NCBI GenBank assembly: GCA_012513435.1
Contig: JAAZCE010000008.1
Location: forward strand, 30,046-94,045
Direction of reading: 5' to 3'
DNA: 64,000 nt
Source: Clostridiales bacterium
Lineage (GTDB): Bacteria; Bacillota; Clostridia; Peptostreptococcales; Anaerovoracaceae
In this document: positions 44,378 through 54,088 of the stretch, piece by piece
Position numbering within the stretch: position 1 is the first letter of the stretch
How the letters are laid out: every line of letters begins with the position of its first letter
Made by a program: the position numbers and the translations under genes
The notes under the pieces: generated by a model
Told to the model about the DNA's origin: nothing
Databases searched by the model: none
The model's input: the letters and a program-made list of their open reading frames with translations, nothing else

Positions 44378-44836
44378 TTATTCGCTCTTGCTCTCGTGTC
44401 TCCACATAATTAGCGCATCTTCTCCATTGTTGAGATAATACTTCTTCCTCACTCCCTCCACCTTGAAGCCGTGCTTCTCATAGAGGCCTATTGCTGCCTC
44501 ATTAGAGCTACGCACCTCCAAGGTGTGATGTTTTATACCTTTGCTCACCGTGAATTCGATGAGTACTGATATTATCCCCGTAGCTATTCTTCTATTTCTG
44601 AATCCGGGCCTTACTGCCACGTTGGTAATGTGACCTTCATCCTCTATCCACCAGAGTCCTGCATAACCCACCACCTTTTCGTCTATCTCCGCCGCTATGT
44701 AAAACGCTCTCGGATTTTCCTCAAGCTCATACCTGAGGGAATCCCTGCTCCAGGGATCTGGGAAGCACAATCTCTCAATTTCATATATGGGCTCTACGTC
44801 CTTCTCGTTTGCCTGCCTGACAATTATATCTGCCAT
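44378..44836 (-). CDS. rimI: Ribosomal-protein-alanine N-acetyltransferase
   Basis: GNAT fold; HITNVAVRPGFRNRRIATGII, EVRSSNEAAIGLYEKHGFKVEGVRKKYY. Confidence 0.93.
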   Translation of the reverse strand: MADIIVRQANEKDVEPIYEIERLCFPDPWSRDSLRYELEENPRAFYIAAEIDEKVVGYAGLWWIEDEGHITNVAVRPGFRNRRIATGIISVLIEFTVSKGIKHHTLEVRSSNEAAIGLYEKHGFKVEGVRKKYYLNNGEDALIMWRHESKSE

Positions 44837-44863
44837 CTTCTCGCCTTCCTATTTATGCTTTTT

Positions 44864-45583
44864 TTAGCTTTCCTTCAGCTTCCGTTCAGCCTCCGCCAGA
44901 CGCATATAATCAGGCTCAAGCTGGAAGTAGTCCATGCCTCCCTTTTCTGCAAAACTCCTGGCTCCCAGCATGGCAACGGAATCAGCTCTCTGGTATCTTA
45001 TGCTTTCGAGTGCTGTCAATGTTCCTGCAGGACGAAGTTCCTCTATCCTCCCCTTGCAGGCGTCAGCTCCGTCTCCCAAAAACATGACCTTTTCATATCC
45101 TTGCACAGCCTTTAAGAATTCTTCTATGGTGTATGCCCCTGCCTTAACCTTCTCCACAGGGTATCCGTCTTCTATAAAATATCCGCCTCCGTATACCTGA
45201 CTCCTCCTAGCGTCCAGTATGGGACATATGAGAACACTGCCCCCCTCAGCTTCGCTAGACAACTGACCTTCCTCCGCCCTTATGGCCAGAGCTTCAAGGC
45301 TTGATACAGGAATGCATGGGATGTCCAATATCTGTGCAAGAGCCCTTGCAGATGACACGCCTATCCTTATCCCTGTAAATGAGCCTGGACCCTTAGACAC
45401 TGCAATGGCACTAATATCGCCTAACGACAATTTATTATCTTTTAAGACACTTTTCACCTGGGGCATGAGATTTTGCAAATGAGAAAATCTGTCGCTGCCC
45501 TGGACCTGTCCTATTATTTTTCCTTCCTTCATAAGAGCAACAGACGCAAAGGCCCCTGTTGTTTCTATGGCTAAAATATACAT
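44864..45583 (-). CDS. tsaB: tRNA t6A biosynthesis protein TsaB
   Basis: ILAIETTGAFASVAL, VSKGPGSFTGIRIGVSSARALA. Confidence 0.96.
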   Translation of the reverse strand: MYILAIETTGAFASVALMKEGKIIGQVQGSDRFSHLQNLMPQVKSVLKDNKLSLGDISAIAVSKGPGSFTGIRIGVSSARALAQILDIPCIPVSSLEALAIRAEEGQLSSEAEGGSVLICPILDARRSQVYGGGYFIEDGYPVEKVKAGAYTIEEFLKAVQGYEKVMFLGDGADACKGRIEELRPAGTLTALESIRYQRADSVAMLGARSFAEKGGMDYFQLEPDYMRLAEAERKLKES

Positions 45584-45996
45584 TTGTAGACCCGTTCCCC
45601 TTCTTCCCTGCCGTATTGAATATCTATTCTCATCCCATTATCAGGAATGATTTCTTCTATTATACTTGCCCACTCTATGACGCAAACTCCTTCTCCGTAA
45701 AAGTATTCCTCATAGCCCAGCTCATACATTTCTTCAACATCGCCTATACGGTACACGTCGAAGTGATAAAGGGGTAGTCTGCCGCCGTCATACTCCTTAA
45801 CTATATTGAAAGTGGGGCTTGTAATGGTTTCTTCTATGGAAAGTCCCTTAGCTATAGCCTTGGTGAGTGTGGTCTTGCCGGTTCCCAGCTCTCCGCTAAG
45901 GGCTATCACGGTTCCCGTCTTGACCTCCTGTCCCAGCTTAATGCCAAACTTTTCGGTGTCCCTCTCATTTTTCATAATGAATACATTTTCTTTCAT
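45571..45996 (-). CDS. tsaE: tRNA t6A biosynthesis ATPase TsaE
   Basis: ALSGELGTGKTTLTKAIAKGL, ITSPTFNIVKEY. Confidence 0.96.
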   Translation of the reverse strand: MKENVFIMKNERDTEKFGIKLGQEVKTGTVIALSGELGTGKTTLTKAIAKGLSIEETITSPTFNIVKEYDGGRLPLYHFDVYRIGDVEEMYELGYEEYFYGEGVCVIEWASIIEEIIPDNGMRIDIQYGREEGERVYKCIF

Positions 45997-46109
45997 AATC
46001 TATATAGTATACCATAATAGCTCTGAAATTTAAATACCGTTTAGAGCAGCGCCCCAAACGGTATTTACATAAAACCCTTTATTGTCTTATTCCTGAAGGA
46101 CACATGATA

Positions 46110-46643
46110 TTACCTATGAAGGAAGCCTGATATCCTCTTATAGAGCAGGAATGTCACGATAGCGTTGACTCCTGCCTTAATCAAGTTAAAACCTGCGATA
46201 AAAGGCATCAGGTCCCATACGACGCTTCGCGGAACTCCCATGAATATAGGTGTTATAATGAGATTGGCTAATATCATTACCAAAGTCCATGCTATGACAC
46301 CGCATGCCAGGCCTATGACTGCGCCTTTTCTCGTCTTGTTGTACTTATAGATGAGCCCTGCAACCAGTACAAGGGTGCTCGTGGCTATTACGTGCATTAT
46401 TATCCCGTATACTCCGCTGGCAGCACTTACGGTTACTCCCTGAATGACCGCTGTGACTATTGTCAGCAGCACTCCTGCCAAAGGCCCGAATGCAAAGGTT
46501 CCTATGAGAATAGGAATGTCTGCCGGGTCGTATTCAAGAAAGGCAACTGCAGGGAAAATCGGGAAGTGTATAAAATACACAAGTACTATAGAAACCGCAA
46601 CCAGCATTCCCATCTTCGCTAATCTAACTGTTTTTTGATTCAT
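46110..46643 (-). CDS. ECF transporter S component, probable riboflavin-specific (RibU-like)
   Basis: Six-TM S-component pattern; located directly downstream of an FMN riboswitch. Confidence 0.9.
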   Translation of the reverse strand: MNQKTVRLAKMGMLVAVSIVLVYFIHFPIFPAVAFLEYDPADIPILIGTFAFGPLAGVLLTIVTAVIQGVTVSAASGVYGIIMHVIATSTLVLVAGLIYKYNKTRKGAVIGLACGVIAWTLVMILANLIITPIFMGVPRSVVWDLMPFIAGFNLIKAGVNAIVTFLLYKRISGFLHR

Positions 46644-46732
46644 TTCAAATTCCTCCTAAAATTGATATAATTTTTCTTCGGAATCTGTCAGGTGATGCTT
46701 TAGACTTTGGAAAATTCCAAAGAAACAGCATC

Positions 46733-46766
46733 AAAAAAGCCTTGGATAATTTTTTCCAAGGCTTTG
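46733..46766 (-). terminator. Riboswitch expression-platform terminator
   Basis: Minus strand AAAGCCTTGG-AAAAAATTAT-CCAAGGCTTTTTT. Confidence 0.8.
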
Positions 46767-46814
46767 AAATACTCGTACAAAAACACGCTTTCGCGCCGCA
46801 CGTCAAGTATTCTC

Positions 46815-46985
46815 GTTTCTTTCATCCGGACTATACCGTCGGTACAGGATTCACACCTATTCGGCCATCACAGCACCCGATGGATTGCTTGACATCGGCT
46901 CCTGTTCAGCTCGCGGACTTATAGCTTCTGCCTTATCAGCATCCGCTCATCACCGCCGGTGAGGACTTTCACCTCGCCCTGAAAC
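46815..46985 (-). ncRNA. FMN riboswitch (RFN element)
   Basis: Minus strand AGGGCGAGGTGAAAGTCCTCACCGGCGGTGATGAGCG ... GTCCGCGAGC ... GTGTGAATCCTGTACCGACGGTATAGTCCGGATGAAAGAAA. Confidence 0.96.
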
Positions 46986-47099
46986 AGATTTTCACAAAAC
47001 ATATTATAATCCTAATAATAAGCAATGTCAAGGAATCTTGTTGGTCATAACAGCGTTAAGTTGTTATATGCAATCAATATCTGGGTTCCACTGATTTTA

Positions 47100-49013
47100 T
47101 CAAGCACCTTGGTGAGAGCCTCCTTCTTCAAAATAGATCATCTTGATTTCCTTTACAATATCTCCCATTCCAATTAATTGGATTTTCTCTACCTTTAACG
47201 TACTTTGTTCAAATTTTCTCTTAATCTTGGCACAGGTTTCTTCTATACGCTCACTTTCTCCTCCCATAATACGCAAAATATCTTCTGTGATCTCATCAAG
47301 GGTTTCCGTCTCGTTTTGCCCAATGAAAAGAATATCGTTAACCAACAAGCGTTGATTATCAATAAACTCCTGTAACTCCTTACTCTTAAGTTTTGTATTA
47401 TTTAGTATCAGCTTATCCTCAATTAAATTCCCGGTCAATACTAAATTTGCTATTTCATTTTTATCCTCACACTCACCTTTTGAAAAAAATACACTGCGAA
47501 ACAATTCCTTTGTTACTACCCGATATCGTATTCTTAGTCTTTCTGTTGTTTCTTCTACTTTTGCATGGAATACAAATCGGTTGATAAGCATGGCCACTAT
47601 TCCGCCTATCAGCACAAACAGCAATCGTTCAATTTCAAAGTTTTGACTTGATGGATCCGCCATTGCCGCTACACCTAGAGCTGATATCGTCACAAATATG
47701 GTTTGCTTAGCATATGTGGTCATATAGCTGCAAATATAACCTGTGGCCATCATCACCACACTTCTATATAGAGGGTCTCTAACGATTCCAAATATGACAA
47801 TAAAACCAATTACACCAATAGTCGTTCCAATTACCCTGTCTTTAAATCTATCTTTTGCATTTGATGCATAGGGCTGAATAATTGCAAACATAGTATACAT
47901 CATCCATCTTCCATATTCCAACTCAAAGTATTGCGTGACAAAAAATGCCAAGCCAATGCCTACTGCACTACGAAATGCAAAGCTGAATCTTATCGAAGTT
48001 GTATTAAAGCTTTCCTTGATCAAGTGGTAAGTTTGATAATCTTTCGCCTTCTTTTTTGTGTGTTTTTCTTTTCGCTGCGTCTTATCTTTTCGCTTGTCAA
48101 CCAAGATATATGTAGCTTTTTCTAAAACACGTACAACCTCTACCAATTCATAGGTAAAGTAATCAGCATTTTCTACTTCGCTACGTTCTGCAAAGTTCTC
48201 AATTACTTTTGCAAACTCATCCCGGGTCCTTTTCCCTTTAATGAATAGTGTTAAGCTAGTCAACACATCTTTTAATTCTTGTACTACAGCCAAATGCTTT
48301 TCTTTGTTTGCTTCTTTTAAATGCAGACTAATTCTCTCTAGGCAAATAGAAATGTTTAATTTTTCCATTACTGTGAAAGAAACAAAAAACGCCTTGGTTT
48401 TTCTATTATCTAAAAATTTTGCCAAATTCCTAACTTCCTTTGAGACTTCAGCAATTGTGTCTTCTTTAATCTCGCCTTGTTGGAATTGATTAATTTCTTC
48501 AATGAGTTTATTGACTACTCTTTCAATGGTCTGATTGGTAAGGTTTCTAGACTTTTTTCCGTTAGCAATGAGCTGTAAAAGCATAGTAACTACAGCACCT
48601 AAAGCCAATAGCCCGAGTCGAAGCGGCAATTCACTAAAAATCACCGGTGCAGTCCCCATCATAAACAAGTAAGTAAGCATAAACGGAAAATACATAGGCG
48701 TACTAAGATCCTTCATGTAAATATATACAACGCCAAAGATAAGCAATAAGTTAATCACTAATCCTAGTATCGGGTCTATCTGAACAGCTGTCGATGCAAC
48801 CCCTAAAAGCAAATCTACAAATAATATTTTAAAAAAGTTCTTCAGCGGTTCCTTAGTTAGATCCACCGTTAAAAAAACTAGTGCCTGTGTAAAAAGTCCT
48901 ACTGTTACAATAACGTTGATTTCACCAAAAACACTTTGGCTAAGCAAAACTGTTCCCACAGCTACAAGGAACATGATTGTTTTTGATGCTACCGTACCCA
49001 TGATTTTTTTCAA
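47100..49013 (-). CDS. FUSC family (aromatic acid exporter-like) membrane protein
   Basis: Two TM bundles separated by a cytoplasmic region; FxxxQPYASNAKDRFKDRVIGTTIG. Confidence 0.85.
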   Translation of the reverse strand: MKKIMGTVASKTIMFLVAVGTVLLSQSVFGEINVIVTVGLFTQALVFLTVDLTKEPLKNFFKILFVDLLLGVASTAVQIDPILGLVINLLLIFGVVYIYMKDLSTPMYFPFMLTYLFMMGTAPVIFSELPLRLGLLALGAVVTMLLQLIANGKKSRNLTNQTIERVVNKLIEEINQFQQGEIKEDTIAEVSKEVRNLAKFLDNRKTKAFFVSFTVMEKLNISICLERISLHLKEANKEKHLAVVQELKDVLTSLTLFIKGKRTRDEFAKVIENFAERSEVENADYFTYELVEVVRVLEKATYILVDKRKDKTQRKEKHTKKKAKDYQTYHLIKESFNTTSIRFSFAFRSAVGIGLAFFVTQYFELEYGRWMMYTMFAIIQPYASNAKDRFKDRVIGTTIGVIGFIVIFGIVRDPLYRSVVMMATGYICSYMTTYAKQTIFVTISALGVAAMADPSSQNFEIERLLFVLIGGIVAMLINRFVFHAKVEETTERLRIRYRVVTKELFRSVFFSKGECEDKNEIANLVLTGNLIEDKLILNNTKLKSKELQEFIDNQRLLVNDILFIGQNETETLDEITEDILRIMGGESERIEETCAKIKRKFEQSTLKVEKIQLIGMGDIVKEIKMIYFEEGGSHQGA

Positions 49014-49232
49014 TGTATCTTCCCTCGCAATATTATTATCTATCTTTTCTATCTGCCCCGTTCTTTAACAAATAATGTTATCATTGATTTAAACTTTTTT
49101 CAAGTAATACCAGGGCTTTAAAAGGGTATATATATGGACTTTAAAAAGGTATATTTAATATGAACTTGCTTATCCCCATAAATCTTGATAAAATATTTTG
49201 GTACACAATCATATGAAAGGATAACAAATACA

Positions 49233-50894
49233 ATGGATTATAATAAATTAGCGGAGCTGTTATTTCCACATATAACTAAAACACCCGGAGATTATGAGGA
49301 GCTTTTTCCAAATAGGAAGCTTCCCGAAAATGCAATGGTCACAAGATTGGGACCAAGCCCCACAGGCTTCATACATCTTGGGAATCTTTACGGAGCATTC
49401 ATTGACGAGCGTCTGGCTCACCAGTCAGGAGGCACCTTCTACCTGAGAATAGAGGACACTGACGATAAAAGATACGTTGATGGGGCCATTGAAACCATCA
49501 TCACTTCTCTGGGATTCTTCGGTATAAACTTTGACGAGGGAGCCATGCTTGACGGTGAAATTGGCGGCTATGGGCCTTATTTTCAGAGCAACAGAGGAGA
49601 GATATATCAGTGTTTTGCAAAGGAGCTTGTAAAGAATGGCTTGGCATATCCTTGCTTCCTTACGGAAGAGGAACTTGGTGATATTCGCGCCGAGCAGGAA
49701 GCCGCAAAGGTTACCACCGGCATATACGGCAAATACGCTGAGAAAAGCAGGAGCCTTTCCTTTGAAGAAATTGAAGAAAACATCAAGGCAGGCAAGCCCT
49801 ATGTTGTAAGACTCAAGTCGTCGGGAAACCATGACGTGCCTGCTGAGAAGGTCAAGTATATCAATGTGGAGGATGCCGTACGCGGCACTATTTCCATGCC
49901 GGAAAACGATCAGGACATTATAATTCTCAAAGCTACCGGTATTCCGACCTACCACTTCGCTCACGTCGTAGACGATCACTTCATGAGAACTACCCATGTA
50001 GTACGAGGTGAGGAATGGCTCATGTCTCTTCCCATACACGTTGAGCTCTTTGAAAAGCTAAGATTTGAAATGCCTGTTTACTGTCACACGGCACAGCTTC
50101 TCAAACTGGACAACGGCAACAAGAGGAAGCTGAGCAAGCGTAAGGATCCTGAGCTTTCCCTAGACTACTACAGGCAGGAGGGCTATCACCCTCAGGCTAT
50201 AAAGGAATACTTGCTGACTATTTTGAACTCAAACTTTGAAGAATGGCGTATAGATAATCCTGACGCTCCTATGGAGGATTTTGAATTTACTACGGAAAAA
50301 ATGAGCAGCGGCGGAGCTCTCTTTGATTTGAACAAGCTGAACGACGTGTCTAAGGACGTTCTCGTAAAGCTTCCTGCCAATGAGCTGGCTAATTTCTTGA
50401 TTAGTTGGGCAAGTGAATTTAAGCCCGAAATACTCCCCCTCTTGGAAGGGCATGAGGACTATCTGAAAAAGATTCTTGATCTTGGAAGAAATGGCAACAA
50501 GCCACGTAAAGATCTGATTTACGGCAAGCAAATCTTTGATTTTATCAGTTACTTCTTTGATGATTATTTCAGAATCGAGGATACGATTCCCGAAAATGTT
50601 AGTGACGAAGATGCTGTTGCTATACTCTCTGAATATCTGAAAAGCTATAATCACGAGGATGACCAAAGTCAGTGGTTTGATAAAATAAGGGCTATTGGTT
50701 CAGAGCTGGGATACGCTGCTAAGCCTAAGGATTTCAAAAAAAATCCCGACATGTACAAGGGACATGTCGGGCATATAAGTACTGTCATCAGAATCGCCCT
50801 TATAGGCAAAAGTCAATCTCCTGACATCTGGGAGATACAGCAGATACTAGGTGAGGAAAAAACGCGAGAACGTATAGCCACTCTCATAAGATAA
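49233..50894 (+). CDS. gltX: Glutamyl-tRNA synthetase
   Basis: TRLGPSPTGFIHLGNLYGAFIDE, KRKLSKRKDPELS; start set at MDYNKLAELL. Confidence 0.95.
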   Translation: MDYNKLAELLFPHITKTPGDYEELFPNRKLPENAMVTRLGPSPTGFIHLGNLYGAFIDERLAHQSGGTFYLRIEDTDDKRYVDGAIETIITSLGFFGINFDEGAMLDGEIGGYGPYFQSNRGEIYQCFAKELVKNGLAYPCFLTEEELGDIRAEQEAAKVTTGIYGKYAEKSRSLSFEEIEENIKAGKPYVVRLKSSGNHDVPAEKVKYINVEDAVRGTISMPENDQDIIILKATGIPTYHFAHVVDDHFMRTTHVVRGEEWLMSLPIHVELFEKLRFEMPVYCHTAQLLKLDNGNKRKLSKRKDPELSLDYYRQEGYHPQAIKEYLLTILNSNFEEWRIDNPDAPMEDFEFTTEKMSSGGALFDLNKLNDVSKDVLVKLPANELANFLISWASEFKPEILPLLEGHEDYLKKILDLGRNGNKPRKDLIYGKQIFDFISYFFDDYFRIEDTIPENVSDEDAVAILSEYLKSYNHEDDQSQWFDKIRAIGSELGYAAKPKDFKKNPDMYKGHVGHISTVIRIALIGKSQSPDIWEIQQILGEEKTRERIATLIR

Positions 50895-50919
50895 GCTGTT
50901 GCAGTTTTCTTTGGTTCTA

Positions 50920-50962
50920 TAAAAAATCTACAACATCCATCAAAATATGCTGTGGATTTTTT
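50920..50962. terminator. Bidirectional terminator between converging gltX and ahcY
   Basis: AAAAAATCTACA ... TGTGGATTTTTTA hairpin. Confidence 0.65.
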
Positions 50963-50995
50963 ATTGTTGGTTATTTATTACAGTATTGTCGGTCT

Positions 50996-52246
50996 CTATA
51001 CCTGCCAACTGTCCAGATACTTCTTCTGGTCTTCTGTCAGAGAGTCTATTTCTACGGCCCAGGCGTCCAGACGCTTTCTAGCTATTATCTCGTCAATCTC
51101 TTCAGATACATCAACAACTTTTTTGCCTAAATTCTTGTAATTATCTTTGATATATATTGCCGACATAGCCTGAACAGCGAAACTCAAATCCATAATTTCC
51201 GCAGGATGACCATCTGCAGCTGCAATATTAGCTAACTTACCTTCCCCTATGACATTGATGGTTCTGCCATTAGCAAGAAGATAGCCTGTAATGTTTTTTC
51301 TCGCCTCGAATTGGGAAACAGCAGCATGTCCCAATCCTACCATATCTATTTCCACGTTAAAGTGACCTGCATTGGCTAATATGGCTCCATCCTTCATTGT
51401 CATCATGTGTTCCGGCGTTATAGTATGCTTGCAGCCTGTAGCCGTAACGAAGATATCTCCCAGCATGGCTGCTTTTTTCATCATCATGACATCATATCCA
51501 TCCATCTTGGCTTCCATGGCCTTTACCGAATCTATTTCCGTTACGATTACTTTAGCACCGAGAGCTGCCGCCCTCATGGCAATACCTCTGCTGCACCAGC
51601 CGTATCCTACCACAACTACTGTTTTGGAGGCAACAATCAGGTTGGTATTTCTCATTATGCTGTCCCACACAGATTGTCCCGTGCCGTACCTGTTGTCGAA
51701 GAGGTGCTTGCACTTGGCATCGTTTACAGCTACCATTGGAAATTTGAGAACACCATCTCTTTCCATAGCCTTCAACCTTATTACCCCTGTGGTTGTTTCC
51801 TCACATCCGCCCATGACTTCCTTGCCAAGCTCCGGACGTTTTTCGTGAATCAGGCTTACAAGATCTCCCCCGTCATCAATTATAATGTTAGGCTTATGTT
51901 CAAGACACATTTCAATATGCCTCATGTACTCTTCATCGGTGGCTCCATGATAAGCGAACACCTTGAGCCCCGCGTCCGCCAGAGCGGCTGCAACATCATC
52001 CTGAGTAGACAGGCTGTTGCTCCCCGTTACAGACATCTGTGCTCCCCCGGCAGCCAACACAACGCAAAGATATGCCGTCTTTGCTTCCAGATGAACGGAA
52101 AGGCTGATTTTAAGCCCTTCGAAAGGCTTTTCTCGCCTGAATTCGTCCTCCATTGCGGAAAGCAGCGGCATATTATTCTTTACCCACTGTATTTTCATGT
52201 GGCCTGATGGGGCCAACGTTATATCTCTGATTTCGTAATCTTTCAT
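50996..52246 (-). CDS. ahcY: Adenosylhomocysteinase
   Basis: VVVGYGWCSRGIAMRAAALGAKVIVTEID, DNRYGTGQSVWDSIMR. Confidence 0.95.
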   Translation of the reverse strand: MKDYEIRDITLAPSGHMKIQWVKNNMPLLSAMEDEFRREKPFEGLKISLSVHLEAKTAYLCVVLAAGGAQMSVTGSNSLSTQDDVAAALADAGLKVFAYHGATDEEYMRHIEMCLEHKPNIIIDDGGDLVSLIHEKRPELGKEVMGGCEETTTGVIRLKAMERDGVLKFPMVAVNDAKCKHLFDNRYGTGQSVWDSIMRNTNLIVASKTVVVVGYGWCSRGIAMRAAALGAKVIVTEIDSVKAMEAKMDGYDVMMMKKAAMLGDIFVTATGCKHTITPEHMMTMKDGAILANAGHFNVEIDMVGLGHAAVSQFEARKNITGYLLANGRTINVIGEGKLANIAAADGHPAEIMDLSFAVQAMSAIYIKDNYKNLGKKVVDVSEEIDEIIARKRLDAWAVEIDSLTEDQKKYLDSWQV

Positions 52247-54076
52247 CTATTCCACCGTTACAGACTTAGCCAGATTCTTAGGCTTATCTATATTGCAGCC
52301 TCTTTCCTTTGCAACATAGTAGGCAAAAATCTGCAGCGGAATCACGGCTACTACAGGAGCCACCTCATCTATACAGTCAGGTATGTATATAACCTCGTCT
52401 GCAACCTTCTCGATTTCAGTCCTGCCATCCTTGGCTACCCCAATAACTCTTGCTCCTCTTGCCTTAATTTCTTCAACATTTGATACCATCTTTTCATATA
52501 AGAAATCCTGTGTTGCCAGTGCGAACACCAGGGATTCTTCTTCCATGAGGGCGATAGTTCCATGCTTTAGCTCTCCTGCTGCAATAGCAAAAGAATTTAT
52601 ATACGATATTTCCTTAAGCTTCAGTGAGCCTTCATATGACACACCACAGTCAATGCCTCTTCCAATGAAAAACACCTGCTCTCTCCTATGGTACTTCTTT
52701 GCAAGGGCAGCGATTTTATCCTCACTTTTCAGCAGCCCATCTACTTTGTCCGGCAGCTCCTTCAGCTGGTCTAAAACCTTGTTGTAGTATTCTGTTTCTA
52801 TAGTACCCTTAGTTCTTCCCATATAAAGGCCAATAAGATACATGCATATTAGCTGAGTTGTATATGCCTTGGTTGATGCTACAGCAATCTCCGGCCCTGC
52901 CCATGTGTAAAATACATCATCGGATTCTCTAGAAACAGAGCTTCCCACTACGTTTACTACAGAAAGAACACGAGCACCCTTTCTCTTCGCTTCTCTTAAG
53001 GCCGCCAAAGTATCCAGAGTCTCCCCGGACTGACTTATAGCTATGAACAAAGTGTTTTCATCCACGAAAGGATCTCTGTACCTGAACTCGGAAGCCACAT
53101 CAACTTCGACAGGTACCTTGGCCATCTTCTCTATTACCAGCTTGCCTACCAGCCCTGCGTGATAAGCCGTTCCGCAGGCCACTATATAAATTTTATTATA
53201 GCCTTCTATGTCCTCTTTTGTCATTGATATCCCATCGAGATTAATGCTTCCATCATCATTGATTCTTCTAACTAGAGTCTCATAAACTGCCTTAGGCTGT
53301 TCGTGGATCTCCTTGAGCATGAAGTGCTCGTAGCCTTCTTTTTCTGCTGCGTCCGCATCCCATGTCACGTGGAAGACATCTCTCTTCACCGTCTTCCCAT
53401 TTTCATCATAAATTGTGATATTGTCTGCGGTAATAACTATGGTTTCATTGTTCTCTATTAGATATACTTCTCTAACGTACTTCAAAAGTGCCGGTATATC
53501 CGATGCTATGAAGTTGAAGCCCTTGCCTATTCCGGCAACGAGAGGGGCGTCTTTTCTCACCGCAACGATTTTGTCAGGCTCTGCTGCCGCTATGGCACAT
53601 ACAGCATATGCTCCGCGCATTTCGGCAACTGCCTTGTTGACTGCTTCCAGAAGATCTCCGTCATAAAATATGCCTATAAGGTGCGCTATTACTTCCGAAT
53701 CCGTTTCTGATTTAAACTTCACTCCGTAATCCTTAGCCAACCATTCCTTGATTTCTTGATAGTTCTCTATTATTCCGTTATGAACTATGGCTATTGAATT
53801 ATCCTCGTTGCCGTGAGGGTGAGAATTAATATCAGAAGGAGCTCCGTGAGTAGCCCATCTCGTGTGTCCGATTCCTATTGGGCTATCAAATTCCGGATCT
53901 AAAATAATCTTTTCAAGATTTTTTATTTCTCCCACGTGTTTCCTTATCGCAATCTTCCCGTCTACGGGAAGGGCAATTCCGGCAGAGTCATATCCTCTGT
54001 ATTCAAGCTTTTTAAGCCCGTCTATTATTTTTTCCTTGGCGTGAGCCTCACCTACATAACCTACTATACCGCACAT
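52247..54076 (-). CDS. glmS: Glutamine--fructose-6-phosphate aminotransferase
   Basis: MCGIVGYVG N-terminus, C-terminal KPKNLAKSVTVE. Confidence 0.98.
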   Translation of the reverse strand: MCGIVGYVGEAHAKEKIIDGLKKLEYRGYDSAGIALPVDGKIAIRKHVGEIKNLEKIILDPEFDSPIGIGHTRWATHGAPSDINSHPHGNEDNSIAIVHNGIIENYQEIKEWLAKDYGVKFKSETDSEVIAHLIGIFYDGDLLEAVNKAVAEMRGAYAVCAIAAAEPDKIVAVRKDAPLVAGIGKGFNFIASDIPALLKYVREVYLIENNETIVITADNITIYDENGKTVKRDVFHVTWDADAAEKEGYEHFMLKEIHEQPKAVYETLVRRINDDGSINLDGISMTKEDIEGYNKIYIVACGTAYHAGLVGKLVIEKMAKVPVEVDVASEFRYRDPFVDENTLFIAISQSGETLDTLAALREAKRKGARVLSVVNVVGSSVSRESDDVFYTWAGPEIAVASTKAYTTQLICMYLIGLYMGRTKGTIETEYYNKVLDQLKELPDKVDGLLKSEDKIAALAKKYHRREQVFFIGRGIDCGVSYEGSLKLKEISYINSFAIAAGELKHGTIALMEEESLVFALATQDFLYEKMVSNVEEIKARGARVIGVAKDGRTEIEKVADEVIYIPDCIDEVAPVVAVIPLQIFAYYVAKERGCNIDKPKNLAKSVTVE

Positions 54077-54088
54077 ATATCGCTCCTC

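Noticed and set aside
49425-50039. 204-aa minus-strand ORF
   Set aside because: Shadow ORF inside gltX
51407-52207. 266-aa plus-strand ORF antisense to ahcY
   Set aside because: Lies entirely within the well-supported ahcY gene on the other strand; no recognisable domain
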